Shown here in pieces: positions 36,579 to 48,415 of a stretch of DNA of 64,000 nucleotides (position 1 is the stretch's first letter; each line of letters starts with the position of its first letter). The stretch is taken from the NCBI GenBank assembly GCA_029582155.1, contig CM055894.1, positions 35,559,132 through 35,623,131 of the forward strand, read 5' to 3'. The notes under the pieces were generated by a model. The model was not told where the DNA came from, ran no database searches, and worked only from the letters and a program-made list of their open reading frames with translations. The position numbers and the translations under genes were made by a program. The stretch is from Panopea generosa. Taxonomy: Eukaryota > Mollusca > Bivalvia > Adapedonta > Hiatellidae.

Positions 36579-36619
36579 GTAATTATAGGCTACTTGAGCG
36601 GTTTAGTGTCTGTATTAAC

Positions 36620-37209
36620 TGAGATCTGCGATTTAATTATTTTCGTAGTAAATAGATATGTGTGGGGGTGTGTTCACACAAATCATTTGAATTGTATTAC
36701 TTTATATGCTATTTACTAAAGTAGTAGGAACATAGGTTGCTTTTTATGACTATGTTTTATCTCAGTATTTCAGACAAAAGCATAACATAATAAATTCTAT
36801 GAAATCTTAACGGTATATAGACACGTGTTGGTGGTAATATGAAATTCATTTTGACAAAGAATTAATAGGCTGTGTCCCTGTTCTGCAAGTTACATGCAAC
36901 CTAATATTCTGTAAACCGTCTTAAAAGGAATTCATCAGGATTTTCAAACATTTAAAATTGACTTTAAGTATTTATTTCCACTATATCATGCCTATCAAAA
37001 AATTTCCTAATTTGGGCTGCTAGGTGCCTAGATTAGAGTTAAATAGATTTCACGCTTAAAAGTGCAACATAGTTTGTGACCTATTTAAAGGGAATATATT
37101 GGCATATTACCGTCAATTCCCTGTCATAAATACACACGCCTAGCATGAAGATACACTTAAATCTAAGAGATATACGCGTCTAAAGTGTTTAATTGTATAA
37201 CCTCTTTAT
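36620..37209. other. Nothing recognised
   Basis: AT-rich flank of the TIR element without coding frames or repeats that I can support. Confidence 0.5.
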
Positions 37210-37420
37210 TACAAACATCGGGTTTCTGAAGCCACGTTTTTTTTCGTTTTGTTTACATTCGCCATTTTCAACGAACCGCTTTCGGGTTTCCGATCTTTCA
37301 TCGGATAACATCGTAAAGACTCGTTCCCGTTCTTTTTCGGGGCTTTGTTCGGGAAGTTTACTGAGTTCAATGTAAACATTACACAATACTTTATTGCGGG
37401 ACGTATTAAAGTTGTGGCCA
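37210..37420 (-). promoter_or_regulatory. CpG-rich patch, possible promoter or first exon
   Basis: This 200-bp stretch is GC- and CpG-rich against its surroundings (TTTCGGGTTTCCGATC, ATCGGATAACATCG, TTCGGGGC, TTCGGG). On the minus strand it contains AAAATGGCGAATG, a plausible start context with a YY1-like AAAATGGCG, and a hydrophilic frame with ERERVFTMLSDERSETRKRF. No downstream exons are visible. Confidence 0.3.
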
Positions 37421-38227
37421 ATATTCAATTACTGTTTATTTGATAACTTTCGAGTACATAAAGGTTATACGTCAATACATCAGCATTACGTTGTGCAAAC
37501 TGCATACAGGAAAAATCTGGATTAATAGCGTGTTTATGTTTCTTGCTAATTTAATCCCTTTATTCAGTCACGTGATTTCATTTTTATTTCAAATTGATCC
37601 GTTATACACGTAGTAAAATTGTTTCTCTTATCAAGAATCAAGCAGTATTTAAGTGCCGTCGTTTTTAGTTTACCACTCCAATTTAATTATCGATTTCATC
37701 ACGTGTTTGGTGGATTTAACGTACCGAATTACGCGCATTTCATGTTTTAATGATGATGATGCGTTTTAGCCATATTAATAATTATTTTATTTCTAAGACA
37801 TTTATGATATTTTTCCTGATATTCCCTTTAAGACATATCAGTGAAAGTATTCATTTGCTGATAAAACATGTGATTAAAGACATGGTTCCATATATAATAA
37901 GTCGATTTTTTTTAGATTTGAATTGCATTAAAATATATATACTTGCATATGATACTTAATGGGCCTCTATAATGCTAGTCTAGGGTAAGCAATATATTCT
38001 CCTATCAGTTAAAATGTATGTAAAAACAAGATATTTTATCCGAAACGCTGCAACGTATTAAGTTAAAATCTGGTGAATAGAAAAATAGAAAACAGTAGTA
38101 CAAAGCTTATTAGATGAGCGAATAAGACAATTTGTTGCTGAGCAAGTGCAGCCTTTCTGAGCCGAACCTATCTATTGGACAGGAAATACTCGAGCAGTCT
38201 ATGAATCATTTTACCTATATACCATTG
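37421..38227. other. Nothing recognised
   Basis: AT-rich sequence; short frames only. Confidence 0.5.
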
Positions 38228-38350
38228 CATCAATGTCAATTACAATATACCATTGTACATCTTTCAATTACAATATACAACTGTACAACTTTCAATTACA
38301 ATATACCATAGAGCAACCTTCAACTACATTAATTCATTGTAAAGCTTTCA
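38228..38350 (+). repeat. ~29-bp tandem repeat, 4 copies
   Basis: Units like TTTCAATTACAATATACCAT followed by TGTACAAC. The fourth copy is diverged. Confidence 0.8.
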
Positions 38351-39120
38351 TTCACACTATCATCATTTCGGTACTTAAAGGAAACAATCAAAGAAGTCAG
38401 AATAGAGTATTATTTCGGTACCAGCCAATTTTATCCAGCCACCCCCACATTATGTCAAATAATGCCTGATCTTAGAATACACATGTGTATGCTATCGGTC
38501 ACGACCTCTGTCACCTTACTACGACGTTGTCTTGATGTCAAATGTTTGATGCCAAATCAGTATTGACTACCTACAACTGCACGCGTTATGTCGATGTTAT
38601 GCAATATTTCTTCATAAGCTCCCTGAAATGGTAAAACACACTAAATATATCAATACAGTGGTACAACGTACACCGGATATTCCACTAAGGTAATACATTT
38701 TTTTCCGAAGATTCCAAATGATTTTTTTCAACAAGGTAATTTCGAACCAAAAAATCTACTGTTATTTTGTGACACTAACATAAACGATTATGTGATTTAT
38801 AAACAACTTTAAATGCTCTACAACACGTGAAATGTTTGATGAATTTGACACCTTTTGAATACCATTCATTATAAACAATAAGGTTTTGTTATTGTTTTTT
38901 ATAAAGAATTGTTCAATAACATCTAATTGTGTGATGGAAGTTTACTCTCCCACTCAAAGGGTGCTGTAGGTGTATTTATCCGTAAATGACTACGACAACA
39001 ACCACAAAGTGTTTATAATATAAAGTTTCAAAAACTCTTAAAGCAGTAGAACTCGTAGAACATTATCGGGCTCTCTGAGGGCTCTTGAATGAATGATACA
39101 TCGAACATAGTTTTGTCCTT
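38351..39120. other. Nothing recognised
   Basis: No coding frame, SINE or tandem repeat identified. Confidence 0.5.
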
Positions 39121-39129
39121 GCCATAGTA

Positions 39130-39720
39130 TGACATGTTTAAAAAGTTGACTTAACACAGATAAAACTGAAGTAATGTTGTTCTCATCTAAACACAACACC
39201 AAATTCGCTGGTAGTGTCTCGGTGGGGGTTGGTTAATCACTGATACAATCATCTGACTGTGTGATAAATCTTGGTGCATTGTTTACCCCAAGTATGGACA
39301 TAGAGCAGCATGTACATTTGGTGTGCAGTTCTACATATGGCCAACTTCGAAACATTGGTCGTATTAGACGATTTCTTACAATCGACGTAACAAAATCTCT
39401 TGTGAACTGTTTAGTTACTTCACGTTTTTAATTACTGTAATTTCCTCCTCTTTGATGTTTCGAATACCGTATTAAATAAACTTCAAAGGGTACAGAACAC
39501 TGCTGCTCACATCATCACCAGAACATCTCGCTACGAGCATATCCCTCCACTGTTAAAGGAACTTCACTGGTTACCTTTGCCATACAGGATCCAATACAAA
39601 CTATTGCCTCATACATATACGCTATGAAATGCCTTACCCAGCAACATTCGGGAAGCTACGACATTGTCTTATTTTAAGAAACTTTTAAAAACATTTTTTT
39701 TAGTACAAAATTATACTGAC
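39130..39720 (+). mobile_element. CR1-like LINE RT tail with internal deletion
   Basis: The plus strand reads DKTEVMLFSSKHNTKFAGS, LGALFTPSMDIEQHV, GQLRNIGRIRRFLTIDVTKS, LVNCLVTSR, then after a frame change NKLQRVQNTAAHIITRTSRY, LKELHWLPLPYRIQYKLL and directly NALPSNIREATTLSYFKKLL. These are the classic post-palm motifs of CR1/L2-type reverse transcriptases. The join of YKLL to NALP shows that the usual ~70 residues between them are deleted. It is a different family from the fragments at 513 and 4424. Confidence 0.8.
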
Positions 39721-39810
39721 TAAATTTTACTGAATTTAAATATTTCCATAAATTACGCACAGCTATATCTATATTTAAACATGAACAGTATTATTTTATC
39801 TGTGCTTATA

Positions 39811-40600
39811 CGAGGTATGTCCCAAAAATAATAGGACGACCCTGTCATTTTTGTATTTAGGGCGTTACATGCAAACCGATGGTATCGATGGATAGATCGA
39901 CACATCTTCTATTGTCATGAAACATCAAATCAACTTTCAGTCATAGTAAAGTTTATGCAAAAGACACCATAGTAACGCGAGTTTGGAAGTACGGGGGACT
40001 TTGAAATTAGACGTCATTTAAAAAAAACAATATTGCCTTGGAAAGCAGACAATTTCCTCAATATCGTGCCAAATGTTATGAAATAACAGTGGACAATTTA
40101 TCAGATCATGTACGAATGTCATTTAAAATTTCGACGTAATTGATAACCATTTGATTATTGTGCGCACTTTTAAAATAACAAGTGCGAGTTTGAGTAGTAA
40201 AGAAATTGGACGACGTCACGCCTAGAGTGGAAATTCGGAGTGTGGTAAAATTTTGTATCGGGTGTAAAATAATCCCATAGGAGACTCTGAAGTTTATTTC
40301 ACTCAACTCTGTAACAGAAGGCATATCCAGGAGTCTTATCGTTTGGTAGTACAATGGGTTTCCAATGGTGAGACGAAAGTAACTGACCGTTAGCTATGTG
40401 GACGACCAAAATTTCATGTGTTTTTTTCTGGGATTCAAATCAGATCTTTGTTAAAAGCACTTTCAGCACCTCCGGGTCATGTGCCGGAGTGTACATTCTG
40501 TGGTTAGGAACTATGAGTCATCATAGTATCGAGACACGTACCAGAAGTGGGTGCTGTACCACAAAGATTGTGTTTTGCACAGCCGTTCATACTTCAAAAA
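39811..40600 (+). mobile_element. Mariner-like element remnant
   Basis: Starts after a TA with CGAGGTATGTCCCAAAAATA, resembling mariner-type terminal repeats. From 40230 a frame shows EIRSVVKFCIGCKII and, with frame changes, VQWVSNGETKVTDR and GRPKF, which resembles the N-terminal helix-turn-helix and GRP motif of mariner transposases. No DDE/D domain and no matching right-hand terminal repeat are found, so this is a truncated, dead copy. Confidence 0.5.
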
Positions 40601-41047
40601 AAGCAAAAATAAATGACATTCATTTGAATGTCAATTTGATGTCGCACAAATAACATCAATCTCCCCCGTACTTTGTAACATATACATTTTGACTTGTCAA
40701 AATTATTGTGTAATAGTGGTGAACGATTTTGAAATTTTGCATGCTTATAGTTTAGATATTGAAATCTATTCATGCCAAGTTTTGTTTGGCTTGAAACACT
40801 AAAAGTCATATATTCTATATGTAACAAAATGTCAAACCAATTTTAAAGCATGTATTACTCTTATTTGCCACTTTTTAATATTAATGTCTGTATATTTTTT
40901 TTATTAAAAGAGAGCTACAACGACGGTGTTTTGTTGTTTAATTATTCATCCATCTGTTTTCAATTACACAGTTTTTAATTAAAACGATTTTGTAGAATGA
41001 CATTAGATTTATTAACAGATTGTGTTTACTGAGAAAATTAACAATTA

Positions 41048-41530
41048 GAATGACATTCACACCGGGAGGGCGGTGAAATGTATTGTATAGAATGACACAG
41101 AGATAAAGCAGACTGGCATTTACACTAGGGGGCGGTTCCATAGCTTTGACTGGAAAAAGAATAATAAAGCATGACAAAGTGATTAAGTCGAATGAATTTA
41201 CATTGGGGATGGTAACATAGCTTTGACTTGGAAAGGGATCGTAGAGAATGACAATGATATAAAAGAGACTGACATTTACATTTGAATTGGGGAGGGGCGG
41301 TAATCATTAGCAGATCTACTATTTAAAACAACGGAGCACGCCGCACCACCCTAAATTCCATATTGGATTAAAATGCGCTATATTTCTAATGGAAAAGCGC
41401 GCCCGTTCCGGTTTTATATTGCGCTCCGTAAGTGCACCTCCCTCTAAACTGAAAACCTGGGTCTGCCCATGGCACGTAGCTTTGACTGGAAAAGGGATCA
41501 TATGGAATGACGAAAGAATCAAATAGACTG
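41048..41530 (-). repeat. ~77-bp tandem repeat, interrupted
   Basis: Four units sharing CATAGCTTTGACTGGAAAAG, GAATGAC and AGACTGGCATTTACACT, with starts at about 41091, 41169, 41244 and, after a 140-bp interruption (41325-41465), 41505. Confidence 0.75.
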
Positions 41531-41548
41531 GCATTTACACTGGAGCTA

Positions 41549-41805
41549 GAGATCCAACCCGCAATCTCTGTTATCCGCCACACTATTGTCCTGTAGATCC
41601 ATCAGTTAGCAATCTCTGCTAGCCGCCATACTATGGACCTTGAGATCCATCTCGCAATCTCTGCTATCCGTCACACTATTGACCTGGAGATCCATCTCGC
41701 AATCTCTGCTATCCGCCACACTATGGAGCTGGAGATCCAACCCACAATCTCTACTATCCGCCGCAATATGGAGCTGGACATCCAACCCGCAATCTCTGCT
41801 ATCTA
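41549..41805 (-). repeat. 45-bp minisatellite, ~6 copies
   Basis: Unit contains GAGATCCATCTCGCAATCTC and TGCTATCCGCCACACTATGG. As 45 is a multiple of 3, the minus strand reads 15-residue repeats (DSRDCGLDLQLHSVA). Minus strand GCAGAGATTGCGGGTTGGAT resembles a tRNA T-arm/B-box, so the unit may derive from a SINE head. Confidence 0.85.
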
Positions 41806-43350
41806 AAACAGAGTAAGTGTTATATAACAATGAAACGTAAAAAATACCATAGAAAAAACGTGATCATGAAACTTCGCTCCATTTTATGACGGCCTTAAGT
41901 GACAAGTGGTAAGTAGACATGAATTATGATGTATCTAAGTGGCTCATGGTATTGATATATCAATAGAGATTGCACCTAGATGCAACGCGTATTCATATAT
42001 CGCCCCGATAGTGTCAAATAATTCTATATGTACTACTTTCATATACACAAAGCACAATTTATTTCAAAAGCAGAGTGCGATACTATATTATTATCCATGA
42101 ACAGGAGTGTTTTTATCATGGAAGGAAATTCAGTTATAATTGTCTTCACAAATAAATCGCATAATTTAATATTAAACACAGAAATTCGTAGGGGAGCGGA
42201 TTCTAAGACGTTTTCTGCTCTCACATAGTTTAAACATATTCTATTGCCAACTATATGCACTTATAAACAAGTACATAGTTCAAGAATACAAGGAACGAGG
42301 AACATTGAAATAAATAAAGTAAAAGTGGACCTTAGGATATGTACATGATTGCAAAATATGGAGCATTCTGATATGCTGTTCGTCAATCACAAACCAGTTT
42401 AGATTATTGTATTTCAGTCTTTTTTATTTCCAATTTCATAACTTAGTAACTAAAACTAATAATTTAATTATGGATATTGTTACTACATATGTTTCATAAT
42501 GTTCATCGAGGATAATTGATGAAATAAGCGGTTTGAAAAAATAGATCACCAGACTTGGAAGTGAGACAAATTAACCTTATGAAAATCAATGAATGTTAAC
42601 ATGTCACTATGTCATATTTCCCGATTCCGTTAACATCCACTTAAAACGTTATACATATATGCAACTGTGATTACCTGACTGTTTGGCATATCTTGAAACC
42701 ATTATAATGTGTTTTATACCTAATGTTAGCAAGAAAACATTATTAAAGCCATACAGTAAAATATGTTATAGATCAGTACCATGTACATATCAACTCAATA
42801 TCAAATACAAAACCAAGTTTTGTTTTAGTCCTGTTTATATGCCGTTTCATTATAAAAATATATATATAACTCTTAAATGTGACTCACGTGTGTGATAGAT
42901 ATGTCTAGTTAAATGTCGATTTAGATGATAATAAGTAAATGACAACCGTTTATAAAAGGATAAGACTGACAGTGAATCGCAATTTTCAGCATATTCAGTT
43001 TTTATTCATTTCGATCACGTGATTTAGAGCATTTACACATCAGTTTCTTATTACTCAAACTTATCATTTTTTTTTTTATTAAAAAAAAATCTTCATGTGG
43101 GTTGTTTCATAAAACTGCTCTGTACGATATTGTAGAACTTGTCGGTAAAAATCGAACAGACCGAACAATCCAAATAACCTCTATGTGTTCTAACTTGTTT
43201 TTTGATATCCATAAGGCCACTTCGATAGTTTCACCGTCGCTGCCGCTACTGTATTCATCACTAATCTCAAACAAAGGTTAAAGTGTCGTTTACATTCGTT
43301 TATACATAATTGACAGTGCCATAGTGTCTAGACCGAAAGTCGTCAAACAG
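41806..43350. other. Nothing recognised
   Basis: AT-rich, short frames only. A T11/A9 snapback lies at about 43065-43090. Confidence 0.5.
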
Positions 43351-43472
43351 TGTTGAGCATAATTCGACTGGTTTCAGAGTGTTGAGTACAATTTATTTTT
43401 CGCGCAGGTGGGCGGAGCCTAATAGTGCTCAATGATACGGTACCAGTCGAATACCTCCAATACCTCAACTTT
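43351..43472. repeat. Imperfect inverted repeat
   Basis: ATTCGACTGG at 43362-43371 and CCAGTCGAAT at 43443-43452, with flanking GTTGAG on both arms. The spacer holds GCGCAGGTGGGCGGAGCC. Could be a small MITE or a hairpin. Confidence 0.5.
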
Positions 43473-43727
43473 TTATGATGATTGTGCTGTCAAAATAAGA
43501 AAATTGAATTGATTTGAACTGAATATATTGTAGTCATATCCATGTACAGTAACATATAATAATTGTGACATTTTAATATGTTTATGTAGTGTTCATTTTT
43601 GTATATAATTATGTTGACTTGTACTTGTTCATTTGCTTCATTGTATTATTTATAGGCTATTATATGCTCTCCTAAAAAATGGAAAAATACAATTATCAAC
43701 AATCATGTAATAACAATGAAATAACGG

Positions 43728-43860
43728 TATACGTACACGGGGTGGTGGTTAAAGTGTTGATCGCTTACACATGGTGTCCCGGGTTCCACCCTAGACTCGT
43801 CTCGATGGCTTCGCGACCAATCTGGCTCTATAAACGAAATATACACAAGAATGATTCAAA
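43728..43860 (+). mobile_element. tRNA-like SINE head fragment
   Basis: GGGGTGGTGGTTAAAGTG followed by B-box-like CCCGGGTTCCACCC, then diverged sequence up to the GACT repeat. Confidence 0.45.
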
Positions 43861-43891
43861 CATATTTAAACTTCCTAATACATTTCCTAAT

Positions 43892-44057
43892 TGACTGACT
43901 GACTGACTGACTGACTGACTGACTGACTGACTGACTGACTGACTGACTGACTGACTGACTGACTGACTGACTGACTGACTGACTGACTGACTGACTGACT
44001 GACTGACTGACTGACTGACTGACTGACTGACTGACTGACTGACTGACTGACTGACTG
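43892..44057 (+). repeat. (GACT)n microsatellite, 166 bp
   Basis: About 41 perfect tetranucleotide units. The frames of Ser-Gln-Ser-Val seen on the minus strand are artefacts of it. Confidence 0.97.
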
Positions 44058-44557
44058 CTCAATAAAAAGATAAATGTTTTGACCTCCATATATATGTATC
44101 AACCAATAAATAAATAAATAGCAAAATCAATAATCGATTAACGCTTGATAAACAAGCAATCTATCAAATAATGAAACAAAAGGAATCAATCATATTGAGC
44201 ATTAAACCTTCACAAAACAGTCTATCATAAAAACAACAGTAGGTGAAGCAATTGCCTAACCAACCATTTACCAACAAAATAATACACATAATAACCCAAC
44301 AATCGCTAAACTATTCAACTTTCTCAATAAAGTGTAAATGTGCTATTTCTGTAACAAAACAATAATCTTAAGTAATTCAAGTAAATTCAATACAATTATT
44401 CTATTTTATGCTCTGTCGTCACCAAAATAACAACCAACTGATATTTAGTTACACTGAGCAGTCAACCGAATAATTAAATAACTTCTTTGCAGCCATAATT
44501 ATGTTTGCGGCATGATGCACCGATCCAGTAAACGTCATCATGATATGTTTGAAGCCA

Positions 44558-44722
44558 CACAATGCAATGCAATGCAATATGGATACAATACATATATAAT
44601 ACAATATAATACAGTACATATACAACAAATACAATACAATACAAAACAATGCAATACAATACAAATACAATACAGACACAATACATATATAATACAATAC
44701 GGATATAATACATATATAATAT
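44558..44722 (+). repeat. (AATAC)n-like pentanucleotide tract
   Basis: Imperfect ACAAT/AATAC repeats with interspersed ATACATATATAAT. Frames across it on both strands are not genes. Confidence 0.85.
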
Positions 44723-45841
44723 TGATTCAGTCGTTTGAAGTTTATGACTCATGTAGGTAATGCTATCTTGATGAACAATAACCCGGTAAGTTATTGGATA
44801 TGCGCACTGTATTGTTTAAGCCCTATGACAATAGTATGACTGTATCTTGCCGCCTATATATAGCTAACTATGTGTACTACTTCACCATACAGGAAAGATT
44901 TCGAAACGCCGAACTGTTGCATGCAATATTACTGCTGTAAATCTAGGGATGTTGTAAAAGTTATTATGTGATATAACATCAGTCTAAATATATCAATTAG
45001 GCAATATAATTTCGGTAATTGTTTTTTTCATGAATCGCTGACTATGAATAACCAAACTGAACATAAGCAAAATAATGTGTTTGATGCGATTGTTAATGTT
45101 TTATAGAATCATTCTGAAATGCCCCTGAATGTCGTTGGTAATTTAGGACAGTGGGACAGATGAAATATGTCGAGCAGGTAGGGTATTTCCCAGCTACGTT
45201 GTTGATACTTAATATTAACCTAATACACATTACGTTAAGGTAAAGGTCATCTATATACTTCAGATCTGAAGAATGTTTTCTTTATAAATAAATAAAACAA
45301 CACGTCTAAAATGGATACTAGCAAAAATAAAGTAAATAAAGTAAATGATCATAGTATTACTTCAGTTTAAACAACGCCTTTAAACTATGAGATTAACCTA
45401 GGAGAAATGGTTGTTTTAAATTTATTTATCGATATCTGCCTTGGTAGAACGTGTTCAATAATAATTAATGCTTAGGGTCACAAAAGAGGATTGTGGTTGC
45501 GGGAAGAACGCATGATCCACATATACTGGATCCAGTACATGTACTGTAACAAACGCTTCACATGGGATGATGGCCATTCAAAGATAAACTTTATTAAAAA
45601 ATAATTCAATCCAATCAGTATTGGATAAGTGTACGTAAATGCCTTTTAAACAGTATATCAGTTATTAAACGGATGTTAGTGTATTACTAATTAGTTATCG
45701 TTCCATAGATCCGCTAGGTGGGTACATGGTATTAGAAACGCTATCTCTGCAAATCACTGAATAAATATCGGCATATTTAGAGATCAGAGACAAATGGACA
45801 GTTGAGCAACGTTTATGACCAATCACCACAAATATATTGAT
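44723..45841. other. Nothing recognised apart from palindromes
   Basis: No coding frame. Overlapping palindromes TACTGGATCCAGTA (45524-45537) and CAGTACATGTACTG (45533-45546). Confidence 0.5.
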
Positions 45842-45912
45842 TGTACGGGATTCGAACTCACGAGCACTAAATTGACAGCCAGACGTGTCACCGACGGATC
45901 TACCCTGGCTTT
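45842..45912 (-). mobile_element. tRNA-like SINE head
   Basis: Minus strand GGGTAGATCCGTCGGTGAC and B-box GAGTTCGAATCCCG. No body seen. Confidence 0.55.
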
Positions 45913-47875
45913 CTTAGATAACAGAGATTGAGTGAAATGTGTTTCATTTTAGTGATCTTGGGTCGGTCGCCAAATACAACACTGGTATAATAATACTAAC
46001 TGCTGTTATTCATCCATGTCCATAGTTCAGCCAGCCTGGCTGTCGAATAGCCACTTCAATATGTCGACATCAGGACTGCATGATGTCGACATCTCACCCA
46101 TTATGTTGATATTATCGTCTTTATTATGTCACTTATTCATATGATTATTGCAACACCAGCAAGTGTCTAACATTTCGCATGACCTAATTTATATGATTAG
46201 CCCAGCTACACCAGTGCGCTTTGTGTTGACAGCAGGACGCTGATGTCAGCATCAGTAACTAATAAATTTATTGCAGAACATGAACACATGCCACTCATAG
46301 GCTTTTCCAGCCAGTTAATCACTTACCGATGTTTCCATAACAATTTGAATAAGTAACTTATTTAACAAAAGTATGTCACCATAATGAGTGATTTGTTGAC
46401 ATCATACTTTTCTAACGTCGACTTAATATGTGAAAATCAAGCTGACAGAACTATGTCACCGTGGCATATCTATACTGTCAAGGTAAATGCTTTGTTTCTT
46501 GTAACTGATAGAAGTATTATTATCTCGTCCAGGTGTAGAACGATAAGTTTAACTGAAGTTCTACTTTCTGTTTATTTTAAATCATAACAAAACATATATA
46601 ATCGACTTGTTTACAGGCCGATACAACCATTATCACCAATATTAGCCTTGTTTTATTGTAATAACGTCTGTGTCCTTCACAGCAGTTACGGACGACTCGA
46701 TCGTGACATGAATGAATGAATCTGCATATTGCATTGTTAAATATATATTTTTTAAAACATATCACGTGTGTCAATGGCGTGCTTACATGGTATCGCCTCA
46801 CTGGTGCAATAAGGTACCAAGTATATAAAATAAAAAGGCACCTAGTACCTTTTTGAACAAATGGGGCGATATGCACTGAAAAACATTGTGATTATGTTCA
46901 GTGAATACTTCATTAAACATGAAACCACAGAAGGAACATTAAGCTTTAGATAATAATAGTCTTACTAATTTAAAACAAAGATATTTTTAAAAACTGCTGT
47001 GTAATTTATTAGTCATTCACATTTATAAGGTTACTAACATTCTTTAAAGGGACATACTGCAATTTTCACTTTACACTTTTTCTGAAAAACCTATACACAC
47101 ATTATGTTCATATGAAATTAGAGCATATATTAAGACAATACTTTTGGTTCCTGTGTTGGAAAAGGTTGATAACCCTTGTTAATAATTGAAAACATTATAC
47201 TTTGCAGATCTTCGTCAGTAAGTGCAAATCATATGTTAATACCCTGAGTTGTATCAAAATAATAGAACAGAGTCCAAGTAATTAAAGATTATCAAAACAT
47301 AAATACAATATAACTTTAATTGCTCGAACCCGACGGGACTGGACAAAATAGTTCGAATTAAAGGTGCGAATAATACATATACGTATATTAGCTTGAACTA
47401 ATATCTATTTCAGCTGTTCCAGCCATCAGTTTTCTAGCCATAGAAGGAAGTATAATAAAAAAATAAATAGTAATTCGGCAGTGACTAGTTGTTCGAGTAA
47501 TATGTGTGTTCGAGCCATTCGTGTTTGAGCCAACGGAGTTCTACTGGAAAGTTAAAACTTATAATTATTTATATGTCTATGCCAATACTTAAACTTAATT
47601 TTAGGTAGCTCCGATATAAAGACACTGTATTGGACAAATAACAAGGTTATAAAACATTTGAAATAATTAGTACACTACAAAATTTGATAAATAAAAAATA
47701 AGGGTAACTAATACAAATACAAAAGAAGACAAGCAGTATAACACGCATAGTAAATATATGTATATTAGACTCGCGTTGCAGCCTATATAAAAGGAGTGCT
47801 TATATATAATCAAATAAGCATTGTTAAAGGGATTTTCCTTATTAGTTACATTTTTTTACTAAATGTTGAAAGGGT
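45913..47875. other. No gene; possible old repeats
   Basis: No coding frame. 46030-46090 has ATGTCGACATC twice. 47320-47545 contains repeated TTCGAGCC/TTCGAATTA-type words ending GGAGTTCTACTGG, which looks like an old interspersed repeat but is unassigned. Confidence 0.45.
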
Positions 47876-48000
47876 CCTCACAGGCCAAGTGGTTTAACAT
47901 GCCGTCTCACTGCTAAGGTCGTAGGTTTGAATGTTGCTCATTCAAAAACATTTATGTGAGAAAGTTTGCCAGTTACTTGCGGAAGGATGATGGTTCTTGT
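47876..48000 (+). mobile_element. tRNA-Leu/Ser-type SINE, 5' part
   Basis: Head CAGGCCAAGTGGTTTAACAT with B-box-like TAGGTTTGAATGTTG, body TGTGAGAAAGTTTGCCAGTT, ACTTGCGGAAGGATGATGG; ends at about 48000 without tail. Confidence 0.75.
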
Positions 48001-48164
48001 TTGTGATGAATATATTTTATTCCATGAAAGACATAAAACAATGGTATACACAAATACGAGCAATATATTGAAACATAACATATTATATGGTAACTGAATA
48101 AAAGAAAACATAAATATAATGTCTTACAAGTAACATTTGTAGTGTGAATATAAATATATAAAGT

Positions 48165-48415
48165 AGTAAAGGACGGTGGGTGGTTCTACTCCAATTCATT
48201 CGGAGGTCTTCACCCCTTACCGCTAAGGTAATAGGTTTAAATGTCGTTCACTTCAAAAATCATTATGTGAGAAAGTTTGTTTGTTACCTGCGGAAGAACG
48301 GTGGTTCTCTTCAGATTCATCCTGGTGTCTTCCTCCACCAATTCAACTGGATCTGCTGGATATATAACCCGAAATGTGTTGACAATGGCGTTAAGTACCA
48401 TTCAAACAATGGAGA
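48165..48415 (+). mobile_element. Two joined pieces of the same SINE
   Basis: GGACGGTGGGTGGTTCTACT at 48171 is SINE body. It is followed by a second copy: head end ACCGCTAAGGTAATAGGTTT, body TGTGAGAAAGTTTGTTTGTT, ACCTGCGGAAGAACGGTGG, then CTTCCTCCACCAATTCAACT and the tail GTGTTGACAATGGCGTTAAG. The 118-codon frame across 48180-48536 is SINE-derived. Confidence 0.75.

Larger units (their letters stand above)
32780..36612. mobile_element. 3.83 kb TIR element, non-autonomous DNA transposon
   Basis: The left end CAGACCCTAAACCGCTCAAG and the right end, read on the minus strand, CAGACACTAAACCGCTCAAG match at 21 of 22 bases. TA sits outside both ends (32778-32779 and 36613-36614), a TA target duplication as in the Tc1/mariner group and some others. 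Inside each end are GC-rich subterminal arrays in a strongly AT-rich interior. There is no transposase frame. Internal direct repeats (AAGATTCATTCATCTGGCAC at 34576 and AAGATTCATCCATCTGTCAC at 35290, each followed by GTGGTCAAT-like sequence) lie about 715 bp apart. Superfamily unassigned. Confidence 0.75.

Noticed and set aside
43856..44102. Minus-strand frames of Ser-Gln-Ser-Val repeats
   Set aside because: Direct translation of the (GACT)n microsatellite.
44449..44760. Overlapping frames rich in Tyr, Cys and Ile on both strands
   Set aside because: Translation of the AATAC-type repeat.
47310..47545. Possible MITE with TTCGAGCC words ending GGAGTTCTACTGG
   Set aside because: I could not define two ends or a target duplication, so it is only noted.
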